Assembly (NCBI RefSeq): GCF_017874615.1
Contig: NZ_JAGIKV010000040.1
Coordinates: 1-40,166 of the forward strand
Direction of reading: 5' to 3'
Origin: Paenibacillus xylanexedens
Lineage (GTDB): Bacteria > Bacillota > Bacilli > Paenibacillales > Paenibacillaceae
DNA length: 40,166 nt
Shown piece by piece: positions 17,279 through 26,741 of this stretch (position 1 is its first letter; every line of letters begins with the position of its first letter). The position numbers and the translations under genes are program-made. The notes beneath the pieces were generated by a model. It was not told where the DNA came from and ran no database searches. It worked only from the letters and a program-made list of their open reading frames with translations.

Positions 17279-19144
17279 TTATTTGGAAGACCAGACTTCC
17301 AAAAATTCATCGTAATTGGTGATATGGAGTAGTTTGTCTGTCATATTGGTCTGTTTAAACACATCGTAAATTTCTTCAAAAAATTTGGTGTTATTCACCT
17401 TCTGATTTTTCGGCGGAATAAACAGAAAAATGATCTGCGCCATCTGATCACCCCATAGCATTTTCTGCTTATTAATCGCCACCAGTACACGTAGTTTTTT
17501 GTTATCTCCACAATCAAATGGATGGGGCATCGCGACCAAATTCCCAATATTGGTACTCGACATTTTTTCTCTTTCCACAATACTGGTATATAAATGTTGA
17601 ATATCCCCTAGTTCTGTAAGTTTTTTTAACAAATCAATTGGATTGTCTTCATTTAGGAAAAAAACATCATCTGGTGATAAATAATATTTGAGTAGTCCAC
17701 GATTTAACTGAATCGAAATATTCTTCATATCATCACTTGTAATCATTTCACTTACCAGAATGATATTTTGTACATTTAACTGCTGTTGTTCCGCAATCTC
17801 GCTCGTTGTGATAATCGTTTCAATTCCTTCGGGAAGAAGATGTATTTCATGATTAGCTAATAGAATATCGATTCTAATATTCGGAAAATAGAGATTAATC
17901 TTACGCTCCAATAGCTTGCCGACTAATAGATTTTTGCCATAAATAATTGCAATACGTTTTCTGTTATCTTGAGAGTTCTCAATAATGCCCATAATGTGTA
18001 ACGTCAAGTAACCGATTTCATTTTCGGGTATTTTGATATTTAAGCAAAATTGCAATTCTTTTGCCAACACAACTGCGACATTATAAGCATTGGTATATTC
18101 TGATTTTATTTGAGCAATAAAAGGATTTTCGACAGGGAAATAATACTTTAACGGGTATAATGATTTGGTAATATGAGCTAATAATCGATCAAGTAACTCT
18201 TGGTTTTTGTAGCTGATGAATCCATATTGCTCTCCAACTTTTTGGATCACTGATTTGATTTTTTGTTCCATTTCATTCACGTGTTCATGCCCGATTTCTT
18301 CATTTTTTTTAGGTAAGATCTGCAATGCGATCAGCAGGTAACCTAAATACTGATACTCATATTCATCAAAAGGGATATCCATTTCTTGAGCCAGACGGAT
18401 CAGAATAGATTGGGCTATTTTTAATTCTTCAAAGCTTGTATGATCCAACCTCATATCCTGTTCAGTTATTTTTTGTGCAAGACTTACTCGTTTAAGACTG
18501 ATCAAAACATTCACACAGATCGAGAATAATTCTTGAAAACTTAGCAATAAATTATACTTGGCAACCTCTTCTTCAATACAAGCGTAGATAAAATGAATAG
18601 AAGATTCGTTGAACCAATCGCCAAAATAGTATTGCAGTGCTTCGTCTATCGGCATGTGTTTGAGACAATCGGTAGTGACTAGTTTTTTGAGCAAAATCCG
18701 TTTCTCAACTTCGCTTCCTTTAAGCCGGATACCTTGGAAAATAATCGCTTCAATTTCGATGTTCTGCTTTTCTGCTTGAATCGTTTGCACTAATTTTTGC
18801 ACGTCTTTACGGATCGTTTGAGTCGAAAAATAAAGCGTTCTAGCCAGATCCTCATACGTAATAAAATCAGTCTGCGATAACAGTGCTTTGATAATATGAA
18901 ATGCTCTTTCTTCGTCATCATCTTCATTTTTATACAGGCTGGATAAATCCCCGACTAACTTGTATCCTTTGCGAGTATTGCCAATAATCATTGCTTTATC
19001 TAAATAATTTTCATTTATTTCTTTGATGTCATTGCGGATCGTTCTAGTCGTTACATCAAATAGATTAGCTAATTCGCTTCCACTCACAAAATCATGCTCA
19101 GATTGTTTTAAATGCTCTAATAGCTTAATGTAACGTTTTCTCAT
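17279..19144 (-). CDS. PRD-type transcription regulator with PTS EIIB/EIIA modules
   Basis: This 621-residue regulator is of the MtlR/BglG-like activator class. An upstream start at 19165 is possible, but its ribosome site AAGGAGG lies inside that extension, so ATG 19144 (MRKRYIKLLEHL) is chosen. Residues 1 to about 65 form a winged HTH (SELANLFDVTTRTIRNDIKEI); a second HTH-like segment follows near 90-150. Two PRD domains span about 180-400. A GAT-like EIIB domain follows near 405-480, with Tyr in place of its usual Cys (IAIIYGKNLLVG). An EIIA(Fru/Mtl)-like domain at the C-terminus keeps its His (AMPHPFD). Phosphorylation by HPr and EII enzymes would report sugar and carbon status. First gene of the aldolase/PTS operon. 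Confidence 0.9.
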   Translation of the reverse strand: MRKRYIKLLEHLKQSEHDFVSGSELANLFDVTTRTIRNDIKEINENYLDKAMIIGNTRKGYKLVGDLSSLYKNEDDDEERAFHIIKALLSQTDFITYEDLARTLYFSTQTIRKDVQKLVQTIQAEKQNIEIEAIIFQGIRLKGSEVEKRILLKKLVTTDCLKHMPIDEALQYYFGDWFNESSIHFIYACIEEEVAKYNLLLSFQELFSICVNVLISLKRVSLAQKITEQDMRLDHTSFEELKIAQSILIRLAQEMDIPFDEYEYQYLGYLLIALQILPKKNEEIGHEHVNEMEQKIKSVIQKVGEQYGFISYKNQELLDRLLAHITKSLYPLKYYFPVENPFIAQIKSEYTNAYNVAVVLAKELQFCLNIKIPENEIGYLTLHIMGIIENSQDNRKRIAIIYGKNLLVGKLLERKINLYFPNIRIDILLANHEIHLLPEGIETIITTSEIAEQQQLNVQNIILVSEMITSDDMKNISIQLNRGLLKYYLSPDDVFFLNEDNPIDLLKKLTELGDIQHLYTSIVEREKMSSTNIGNLVAMPHPFDCGDNKKLRVLVAINKQKMLWGDQMAQIIFLFIPPKNQKVNNTKFFEEIYDVFKQTNMTDKLLHITNYDEFLEVWSSK

Positions 19145-19172
19145 TTGGCTTTCCTCCTTACACACATACTAA

Positions 19173-19186
19173 TGCAAGCGCTTTAT
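19173..19186 (-). promoter_or_regulatory. cre-like catabolite repression site
   Basis: On the minus strand the site reads ATAAAGCGCTTGCA, matching 11 of 14 positions of the B. subtilis-type palindrome TGAAAGCGCTTTCA including the AAGCGCTT core. It lies about 30 bases before the regulator start, a position suited to CcpA repression. Confidence 0.55.
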
Positions 19187-19311
19187 ATCCACCAAGCCTA
19201 TACTCTTTCCTAATAGTTAGGAAGTGATCGTGTATTCGTTTATGATACCCACTTTTTTTAAATTCTAAGTTAGTATTCTATTTAAGAATCGTTTGGGAAG
19301 GGAAACAGAAC
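19187..19311. other. Promoter-region spacer of the sugar operon
   Basis: This AT-rich stretch between the cre-like site and the next terminator contains no gene. It should hold the promoter of the sugar operon, but I see no clean -35/-10 pair. Confidence 0.4.
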
Positions 19312-19344
19312 AAAAAAAAAACCAACCTTCTAAAAAGGTTGGTT
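19312..19344 (-). terminator. Terminator downstream of arsB
   Basis: The 10-bp arms AACCAACCTT and AAGGTTGGTT are followed by nine or ten T residues on the minus strand: a strong intrinsic terminator, about 110 bases after the arsB stop. Confidence 0.85.
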
Positions 19345-19452
19345 TGTGTGTATAGTACCCTATATCCATGACAATAAGCGCGATCCTTACAACACTACCT
19401 ACTCCAGACACTTAACGGTCTGTGCTAGTTGAAAATGTAAAATACGATTGTA

Positions 19453-20745
19453 CTAACCTAAAATCCAGAGCCACAACGCCAATCCGGCCAACGTGATCAA
19501 CAGTGTCGGGATCGTCAGGACGATGCCTGCCCTGAAATAATACCCCCATGTGATCTTCACACCTTTGCGGGATAACACGTGCAGCCACAGCAATGTGGCA
19601 AGTGATCCAATTGGGGTCATTTTGGGACCCAGGTCAGAACCAATGACATTGGCATAGATCAATGCTTCTTGAATGATACCTTCGGTATGTGCGCCCTGGA
19701 TGGCTAGCAGGTTAATCAACACGGTCGGCAGATTGTTCATCACCGATGATAATACAGCAGCGATGATGCCCATCCCGAGCGAAGCAGCCAGCAGACCATG
19801 CTCTGCTATGGCATCCAGCCAGCGGCTCAGATGATCCGTTAACCCTGCATTACGCAGTCCATATACAACGATATACATGCCCACGGAGAACACCACAATC
19901 GACCATGGCGCTTCCTTAATTACCCGTTTCAGATCAACAGCCTCGCTCTTGCGTGCCAATAAAGCGAACAGCAACGCAACGGAGCCAACGATAACCGACA
20001 CGGGAATCGGCAGAAACTCACTAGATGCATAAGCCACGAGTAACAGCCCAAGCATGAACCAGGCGATTCGGAACATCCGTGGATCACGGATCGCTTCCTT
20101 CGGGTCACGTGCCGCGGAGATGTCGTAGCGAAGGGGTATGCTTTTGCGATAGAAAAAGAACAACATCCCCGTACTCGCTACGATTGAGAACAGATTGGGC
20201 ACGACCATGCGTACCGCATACTCCACAAATGTAATACCAAAGAAATCGGCCGATACAATGTTAACCAGATTGCTGACGACCAGCGGTAACGATGTGGTAT
20301 CGGCGATAAATCCACTCGCCATCACGAAAGCCAACACCATGCGCTCATCGAACTTCAATGCACGCACCATCGCCAGCACAATTGGCGTCAGAATGAGCGC
20401 CGCACCGTCATTCGCGAACAAGGCAGACACCGCGGCTCCCAGCAGAATGGAGTAGAAAAACAGTCTGCGACCGTCTCCTCCAGCCAGCCTTGCCATATGA
20501 AGGGCAGCCCATTCGAAGAAACCCGTCTCGTCGAGAATGAGAGAAATCATAATAATGCCGACAAAGGCCAGCGTTGCATTCCATACAATGGATGCCACAT
20601 CCGAGGCATCGTTTAAGCTGACAACTCCACATAACAGGGCAAGTAATGCCCCACCCGAGGCAGTCCAACCGATACCCAACCCACGAGGTTGCCAGATCAC
20701 CAAGGTGATTGTCACAACAAAAATCAGTATTGCTACGTATACCAT
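19453..20745 (-). CDS. arsB: ArsB-type arsenite/antimonite efflux permease
   Basis: This 430-residue protein with about eleven or twelve hydrophobic helices exports arsenite. Family segments are clear: 'DGAALILTPIVLAMVRAL', 'SLPLVVSNLVNIVSADFFGI', 'NNLPTVLI' and 'ANVIGSDLGPKMTPIGSLA', all close to the E. coli/Staphylococcus ArsB pattern. Length is normal. A GGGAGG ribosome site lies 6 bases before the ATG. No arsR, arsC or arsA is adjacent, so it may be regulated elsewhere or be an orphan; a related anion-permease role in the same superfamily remains possible. Confidence 0.85.
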   Translation of the reverse strand: MVYVAILIFVVTITLVIWQPRGLGIGWTASGGALLALLCGVVSLNDASDVASIVWNATLAFVGIIMISLILDETGFFEWAALHMARLAGGDGRRLFFYSILLGAAVSALFANDGAALILTPIVLAMVRALKFDERMVLAFVMASGFIADTTSLPLVVSNLVNIVSADFFGITFVEYAVRMVVPNLFSIVASTGMLFFFYRKSIPLRYDISAARDPKEAIRDPRMFRIAWFMLGLLLVAYASSEFLPIPVSVIVGSVALLFALLARKSEAVDLKRVIKEAPWSIVVFSVGMYIVVYGLRNAGLTDHLSRWLDAIAEHGLLAASLGMGIIAAVLSSVMNNLPTVLINLLAIQGAHTEGIIQEALIYANVIGSDLGPKMTPIGSLATLLWLHVLSRKGVKITWGYYFRAGIVLTIPTLLITLAGLALWLWILG

Positions 20746-20933
20746 AGAGCCTCCCGCTGTACCCTGTCTCGATATATTCTATCGTTCATTCCATCATTAT
20801 ATTGTAAGATTACACCGCTCTATACGCGGAATGACCAGACGATATATTTATACAGGGCAACAGGAATATTGTCTATCTTTATTTTCTTTTAATATAAAAT
20901 GTGTGGTAAGTTATGGTGTTCAATGGCAGGAAA

Positions 20934-23021
20934 TTATTCTTCACCCTTATCCTTCGGTGTATCCTCTACCATCTTGAACATGCCAAGCAGTCCTTGTAAT
21001 TGTTCCGCCATGCTATTCAGATGTGCCGAGGAGGATGCAATCTCTTCTACCGATGCCAGTTGTTCTTGCGAAGATGCAGACACGGATTCTGTATTCGCAG
21101 CCGATTCCTGGGTCACATTCGAAATATCACTCATCGCCTTGGCAACGTGGGATGCACCACTCTCCAGTTGCTTCGTTGTTGCGGACAAGTCATCCAATGT
21201 ATGAACAGCATCTTCCACCGCCTCCCGAATCTGAGCAAAGGATTGTCCTGACGTATTCACGGCCTGAATTCCTTCTCCTACCCGAGTCTGAGCCGCATTC
21301 ATGGCGATTAGAGCGGCATCCATGTCCTGACGGATATTATGAACCACCTCACCGATCTGCGCTGCCGAACTTCCGGATTCTTCTGCCAGTTTGCGTACCT
21401 CACCAGCTACAACTGCAAACCCACGCCCCGCATCCCCCGCTCTTGCCGCTTCAATAGAAGCATTTAATGCGAGCAAGTTCGTTTGTTTGGAGATGGATGC
21501 AATGACATCAACCATGCTACCAATCTCAGCGGAACGGGCATTCAGAGATTGAACCACCGTCCCCAGCTGCTCGACCGTTTCCTGGATACTGTTCATCTGC
21601 TCCACAGCCTGTCCTGCTGCCTCATTACCAGAAGAAGCTGCTCCGGACGTATTCCGCATATTCGCCGTAATCGATTGTACACGCTCCGACATCATTCGAA
21701 CATCTTCTGCCATTCGGCTCATCTGTCCCGATCCGTCTTTCACGCTGTTTACCTGCTGCTCTGCACCTTCAGCCAGTTCCTGAATGGCCTGTGTTGAATG
21801 TTCAATCGCTTTGGTGGTTTGTTCTGCACTGGCAGACAACTCTTGAGAAGAAGCAGATACCTGCTCTGTCGTTTCCTGTACGCCCAGAATCATCATTCGA
21901 AGGTTATCGACCATACGTTCAAAATACTTCGCAAGTTCTCCGACTTCATCTTTACGTCCTGTTTCCATTTTCACGGTCAAGTCACCTTTACTCACGGCTC
22001 TGGCAGATTCCTGCAGTCTTTTAATTGGACGCAGCATGGAGCGTGTAAACCAGATAATAAAGACGAGCGTAAGGAACGTAGCCGCCAGAATAACAATAAA
22101 TGTGGCCATGCGAATATCCTTACTCGCATTGGTTATTTCACTCTTGAACATCGTGCCGGCAATTTTCCAGCCCGTTGCTTCATTTGTTGAGAAAATCATC
22201 ATTTTCGGCTGATTGTTGTACACGTAATCAAATTGACCTTCTTGACCCTCATACATCTCATCCAGCAAGCCGCTAGTTTCCTGTGTACCTGCATCTGCTA
22301 TAGGAGAAACGACATAGTTTTTGTTTGCATCCATAATAATGACGTAGCCTTCTTTGCCCACCTTAATGGATGCCTGCTCTTGCAGGTCTGTCAGGTCCAG
22401 AGATAAACCGATGACACCGGATTGATCCTTTAATGTTTTGGAGATAAACACAACTGCAACGCCGTCCGTATTAACGGATACAGCTGACACGACGGGTGTA
22501 CCTGGCTTCTCCATCGCAAGTTTGTACCACTCCCGTTCCCGCGGATCATAATTGGCCTCTTGAGCATTTCCAGTCTTGGCCTTACCACGCACCATAACTC
22601 CCTCTTGGGTTCCTACAAAAATATTCATGGCATCGGGATGCAAGCCCAGGTATTGCTCCAGCTTCACCTGAAGCTCGGGACTATCGTTCTCCCCTTTGAT
22701 AAGGCTCGGATCAAGCGCATCCGCGAAATAGTTAATGTCATTAATCTTGTAATTCACTTGGCTTTCTACAATGGTATTGGCAGTGCTCACACTTTGCATG
22801 GCACTATCCACTAATTGTTCTTGTATGCCATCTTCAGCCATCGTTAGTGTGATCAAGCCGATTGCCAAGCTTGGCAGGAGCAGAACGGCCAGGAAGGAGA
22901 CCAATAGTTTGTTCCTTATATTCCAGACGAAACCTTTCTTTTTCTTCTTTTTATTTTGATTATGTTTTGATTTGGCAGGTTTCGCTGCTTTCACTAGTTT
23001 ATTACCCTGAGTTTCACTCAT
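20934..23021 (-). CDS. Methyl-accepting chemotaxis protein with dCache sensor
   Basis: This 695-residue transmembrane chemoreceptor has a Lys-rich cytoplasmic start (residues 24-29 are six Lys) and helix TM1 near 39-61. An extracellular dCache domain spans about 65-300, with the ligand-pocket motif DPREREWY at 159-166. TM2 lies near 305-326, HAMP at 327-380, and the signalling helix bundle from about 400 to the end. The hairpin tip, which binds CheA and CheW, is SKQTNLLALNASIEAARAGD. The DxRxRxWY-type motif often marks amino acid- or amine-sensing dCache domains, but no ligand can be named. The gene is monocistronic with a GGGGGAG ribosome site. Confidence 0.95.
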   Translation of the reverse strand: MSETQGNKLVKAAKPAKSKHNQNKKKKKKGFVWNIRNKLLVSFLAVLLLPSLAIGLITLTMAEDGIQEQLVDSAMQSVSTANTIVESQVNYKINDINYFADALDPSLIKGENDSPELQVKLEQYLGLHPDAMNIFVGTQEGVMVRGKAKTGNAQEANYDPREREWYKLAMEKPGTPVVSAVSVNTDGVAVVFISKTLKDQSGVIGLSLDLTDLQEQASIKVGKEGYVIIMDANKNYVVSPIADAGTQETSGLLDEMYEGQEGQFDYVYNNQPKMMIFSTNEATGWKIAGTMFKSEITNASKDIRMATFIVILAATFLTLVFIIWFTRSMLRPIKRLQESARAVSKGDLTVKMETGRKDEVGELAKYFERMVDNLRMMILGVQETTEQVSASSQELSASAEQTTKAIEHSTQAIQELAEGAEQQVNSVKDGSGQMSRMAEDVRMMSERVQSITANMRNTSGAASSGNEAAGQAVEQMNSIQETVEQLGTVVQSLNARSAEIGSMVDVIASISKQTNLLALNASIEAARAGDAGRGFAVVAGEVRKLAEESGSSAAQIGEVVHNIRQDMDAALIAMNAAQTRVGEGIQAVNTSGQSFAQIREAVEDAVHTLDDLSATTKQLESGASHVAKAMSDISNVTQESAANTESVSASSQEQLASVEEIASSSAHLNSMAEQLQGLLGMFKMVEDTPKDKGEE

Positions 23022-23149
23022 GTCTTTCTCCCCCTCAAAATGTAAAAATGTCCTCTTTCTTTGTATGTATGGATCAATCTAAAAGGCTTATCTTATATAT
23101 CGGCTAAATGAGGGTATTTATTTGAGAGAAAAATGTGCAGGCACGCCAA

Positions 23150-23179
23150 ACAAGCCACCTCTGATCAGAAGCGACTTGT
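23150..23179 (-). terminator. Probable terminator of the EAL gene
   Basis: An imperfect 12-bp stem (ACAAGTCGCTTC with GAGGTGGCTTGT) surrounds TGATCA, followed on the minus strand by TTTGG. The T run is weak, so confidence is moderate. Confidence 0.5.
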
Positions 23180-23194
23180 ACAAGGTACAGGTTA

Positions 23195-24253
23195 CTAATT
23201 ATTCCATGAATTAGATGAAGTATTGGCGTACGGACCGCCTGGGGGTTGTGCCGAGGGTTTACCAAAATAGTAGCCCTGTGCAAGCTCAATACCTATGGAA
23301 CGACAGAACTCAAACTCTTCCATCCGTTCGATCCCCTCGGCAAGGACTTGCCCTCCAAATCGACTCGACATCTCAACAATATGAAGAATTTTCTGTTGTT
23401 TGGTCGAATCCTGATCACAACGGTCAATAAGACTTCGATCTATTTTGACAAAATCCGGTTCTAACCGATTCATCAACTCTATTGTCGAATATCCGGCACC
23501 CACATCATCCAGTGCAACCGACATTCCACGGGAACGATACACCTCAAATATTTGCTGCAAGATGGGCATATGCTGAATCTGCTCTGTTTCCACGACTTCA
23601 AACACAAAATCTTTAGGGTCCAGCGAAAGACGTTCAATCGCTTCAAACGTATGTGTCAGACAATATTCGGGATTATATATGGAGGAAGGCAGGAAATTTA
23701 CGAAGCGTTTGACACCATGCGGCAGAAAAAGGGCACTGGTCTCAATAGCAGTAATACGCGCCAATCGATCCAGAAAAGAATGTAGTCCAGTCTCATGCGC
23801 AACTTCAAATAATTCATAGGAACTGAAGGATTTTCCATTCTCCGCAGGACGAAGCAAAAACTCATATCCGATAATCTGCTCCGATGCATCAACGATGGGT
23901 TGCATATGACTGCTGAATTGATGCTCCAGAATAATGGAAACAAGCTCCGCATGTTTGAAACGAGACTCCTGCATGGTTAGACTAATCCAGCTTTCTTCAT
24001 TAGCCTGTTCGTATATAGGCATAATCTGAACAGTTAGGGAATCACGTAATGTCGGATCAATTTCGCCGATCTCTTCTATTAAGCTCTGAACCGTCTCCAG
24101 ATTCGAAAAATGCATCCACATCATGTCATCCGACGTCTCGATAAGTCTTCCCGGCGTTTGTAGCGCTTCCAGCAAAGCGGGGGAAATGGGACGCAAGTAC
24201 AAGGTACCTTGGCCCTCTATAGGATAGATTGGACTGCAGCCACTGCAATTCAT
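23195..24253 (-). CDS. EAL-domain cyclic-di-GMP phosphodiesterase
   Basis: This 352-residue soluble protein should hydrolyse c-di-GMP to pGpG. The EAL domain begins at about residue 105. Its catalytic set is complete as far as I can see: Glu131 (in YEFLLRP, an EFL variant of EAL), Asn187, Glu219 (FEVVE), Asp249 and Asp250 (LDDVGAGYS), Lys270 (KIDRSLI), Glu306 (LAEGIE) and Gln326 (QGYYFGKP). Residues 1-100 are a non-catalytic module of unknown role with a CxxC motif (NCSGC) at 3-6. Divergent spacing suggests no operon partner. It neighbours a chemoreceptor but is separately terminated. Likely active; activity is unproven. Confidence 0.9.
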   Translation of the reverse strand: MNCSGCSPIYPIEGQGTLYLRPISPALLEALQTPGRLIETSDDMMWMHFSNLETVQSLIEEIGEIDPTLRDSLTVQIMPIYEQANEESWISLTMQESRFKHAELVSIILEHQFSSHMQPIVDASEQIIGYEFLLRPAENGKSFSSYELFEVAHETGLHSFLDRLARITAIETSALFLPHGVKRFVNFLPSSIYNPEYCLTHTFEAIERLSLDPKDFVFEVVETEQIQHMPILQQIFEVYRSRGMSVALDDVGAGYSTIELMNRLEPDFVKIDRSLIDRCDQDSTKQQKILHIVEMSSRFGGQVLAEGIERMEEFEFCRSIGIELAQGYYFGKPSAQPPGGPYANTSSNSWNN

Positions 24254-24413
24254 GTAGGACCCCCCTTGCCAATTTAGATTCCATGTCCATTAATGTTCAC
24301 TTGTATATACCCAAAGTTTGTAAATATTATATCATGGGTCTTAAAATTAATCTCTACTGTTTTGATGACTTCCTGTATGACGGTTCTTGGAATAAATATA
24401 TTCAAATTTGCAG

Positions 24414-24447
24414 AAAAAAAGACCAACAGTCTGATGACTGTCGGTCT
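24414..24447 (-). terminator. Terminator of the LysM-nucleotidase gene
   Basis: An 11-bp near-perfect stem (GACCGACAGTC with GACTGTTGGTC) is followed by seven T residues on the minus strand, just after the nucleotidase stop at 24468. Confidence 0.85.
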
Positions 24448-24467
24448 CCTCCCCAGCTTATTAAACT

Positions 24468-26741
24468 TTAAGAAGCGGGAATCACGATTTTCTGTCCAAC
24501 TTTCAGGTTATGCACATCTGGAATTACGTTAAATGTGACAATCTTGCGCCAGTCCACACCATATTTTAAGCCGATACGGTACAAGTTATCGCCTTTTTTC
24601 ACCACATATACCACTTTGCCGCCCGCTGGTTTCTCAGGCTGTGGCTTGGTCGTTGGTTTGGTTGGAGTAGTCGGCTCCGTAGGTTTAGTTGGCTTTGTAG
24701 GCGTAGGAGCAGGCTCCGTACCTGGTTTCGGAGTTGTCGTTGCTTCACCTGTCAGTTTCAAGCCATACTCTGCAAAACCTTCTTTGTTCGTACCGATGAA
24801 CGACATCGCCGGATTCGCTTCAACCAGACCTTTCGCATCCGGGGAAGAAGCAAACACAACTTCAAGATCGTTCAGCGCTGCTGCAGTTACACCAGCAGAT
24901 GGTTTGATTGGTGCCAGGGACCAGTTGCCGTCCGCTGCCGGATTAATCGTTTTATTTTCACGGATGTAGTCGATGATTACTTGACGGTTCTCATCCGGTG
25001 CAGCCAGAACGATGCGTTTGCCGTCCGGGTTAGCCAGTTTGGATGAAGAAGCACGATAGTTATTCGTCGCTACAATGAATTTTTGCGCCGGGTCAACCGG
25101 TTTGCCGTTAAAGCTCAGATCCTTGATCCGGCTTGCGGATGCATTAACAATCGTAGCTTTGCCGTCATATTTGGCTGGTTGGGTCACATCAATCTGATAC
25201 GTTACGCCATCGATGACATCGAAGTTGTACGTCGGGAAATCCATGTTGATCAGTTGTTGTTGTCCACCTTTAGCCGGGTCAATCTGGTTGAACTGGCCTG
25301 CAGACCATTCCAGCCATTCTTTCAGTTCTGAGCCGTTAACCATTACAGCATGTACCGTATTTGGATACACGTACAGGTCAGCAACGTTTTTGATCGCAAT
25401 GGTGCCTTTAGGAATATTCGTGTAATACGAAGCGCCTGAACGTCCACCGGCTTTGAATGGTGCACCTGCGGACAATACAGGGATTTTCTCATATTCCGTA
25501 CCTTGCATATGTTTTTCTACATACCATTTCTGTGCATTCGTTACGATCTGAATGGATGGATCATCCTGAACCAGAGCGAAGAAGCTGTTGATTGGTGCAG
25601 TCGTTTCGCCCACCGGACCACGAACATATTCCAATGTACCTTCATGCTCTTCATGAACCGCATCAATGATCGCCTGATCCGCATCTACCAATGGTTTTTT
25701 GTTGGCTGTGTCATAGATTGGGCGTGCTTCCGTTTTGGAATCTACCACTTTCCATTTGCCATCAACCAGCTCCAGATCCAGGTCGATGATACCGAGATGA
25801 TCACCCCAGAACCCTGGTTCTACCGCAGGAACGCCGTTAATTGTACCTTTCTCAAGGTCTACCCCTTTTTTGCCGGCAAAATCAGCACTTGGGAATACTT
25901 TATGAGCATGTCCAAACAGAATGGCATTAATGCCTTCTACCTGGCTCAGGTACAGTACGGAGTTCTCCATCAGATCCGTTTGAGGGATATCCTCAAATCC
26001 GGAGTGAGGAATAGCTACAATAATGTCGGCACCTTTTGCTTTCATCTCAGGAATGAATTTTTTCGCAGTAGCGATAATATCTTTGGCGATAACCTTACCT
26101 TCAAGGTTGGCACTGTCCCACTGCATGATTTGTGGCGGTACAAATCCGATCACACCTACTTTGATCGTATGTTCTTTACCAGTTTCATCCGTTACCTTTT
26201 TATCCAAAATCTCATACGGTGTGAAATAGTTTTTGTCATTTGTCTCATCATCATCACCGTCGTCTACATAGACATTGGCATTAATGTAAGGGAAGTTCGC
26301 TCCCTCCAGCGTCATGTCCAAGAAGTCCAGACCATAGTTGAACTCATGGTTACCGATGTTACCTGCATCATAATCGAGCAGATTCATCGCTTTATATACA
26401 GGGTGAGTCTCACCCTTTTTCAATGGATCAATCTTCGCAACATAGTCTCCCAGCGGGTTACCCTGAATCAGGTCACCATTGTCGAACAGCAGGCTGTTCT
26501 TGGCTTCATCACGCGCTTTTTTGATCAGTGTAGCTGTTTTGGCGAGTCCATACTGGTCTGTCTCTTTGTCGGAATAATAGTCGTAGTTAATCAGATTGTC
26601 ATGAATATCTGTTGTCTCCATGATCCGCAGTTTAACTTTGGCAGCATCCGCAGCCGATACAGGTACCGGAAATACCGCAAGCACGTTTAATGCAACCAAA
26701 GCGGCAGTCAGGCTTGATAATACTTTTTTTCTCATTTTCAA
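24468..26741 (-). CDS. Secreted cyclic-nucleotide phosphodiesterase/5'-nucleotidase with LysM
   Basis: This 757-residue protein has a Sec signal peptide (residues 1 to 30, cleaved after VSA). An N-terminal metallophosphatase carries the metal ligands Asp45 and His47 (ETTDIHDN), Asp90 (DNGDLIQGN), Asn131-His132-Glu133 (GNHEFNYG) and the GHAHKVF loop. A 5'-nucleotidase C-terminal domain spans about 385-590. A Thr/Pro/Lys-rich linker (about 660-705) leads to one LysM (VVKKGDNLYRIGLKYGV, about 709-756), which binds peptidoglycan. It would salvage phosphate and nucleosides from external nucleotides while held in the wall. The TTG at 26741 has the best spacing to GGGAGG; ATG at 26735 is the alternative. 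Confidence 0.93.
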   Translation of the reverse strand: MKMRKKVLSSLTAALVALNVLAVFPVPVSAADAAKVKLRIMETTDIHDNLINYDYYSDKETDQYGLAKTATLIKKARDEAKNSLLFDNGDLIQGNPLGDYVAKIDPLKKGETHPVYKAMNLLDYDAGNIGNHEFNYGLDFLDMTLEGANFPYINANVYVDDGDDDETNDKNYFTPYEILDKKVTDETGKEHTIKVGVIGFVPPQIMQWDSANLEGKVIAKDIIATAKKFIPEMKAKGADIIVAIPHSGFEDIPQTDLMENSVLYLSQVEGINAILFGHAHKVFPSADFAGKKGVDLEKGTINGVPAVEPGFWGDHLGIIDLDLELVDGKWKVVDSKTEARPIYDTANKKPLVDADQAIIDAVHEEHEGTLEYVRGPVGETTAPINSFFALVQDDPSIQIVTNAQKWYVEKHMQGTEYEKIPVLSAGAPFKAGGRSGASYYTNIPKGTIAIKNVADLYVYPNTVHAVMVNGSELKEWLEWSAGQFNQIDPAKGGQQQLINMDFPTYNFDVIDGVTYQIDVTQPAKYDGKATIVNASASRIKDLSFNGKPVDPAQKFIVATNNYRASSSKLANPDGKRIVLAAPDENRQVIIDYIRENKTINPAADGNWSLAPIKPSAGVTAAALNDLEVVFASSPDAKGLVEANPAMSFIGTNKEGFAEYGLKLTGEATTTPKPGTEPAPTPTKPTKPTEPTTPTKPTTKPQPEKPAGGKVVYVVKKGDNLYRIGLKYGVDWRKIVTFNVIPDVHNLKVGQKIVIPAS

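Noticed and set aside
25503..26690. Plus-strand 395-residue frame
   Set aside because: It is antisense to the strongly supported nucleotidase; composition (many Phe, Ile, Cys, Trp) is typical of a shadow frame.
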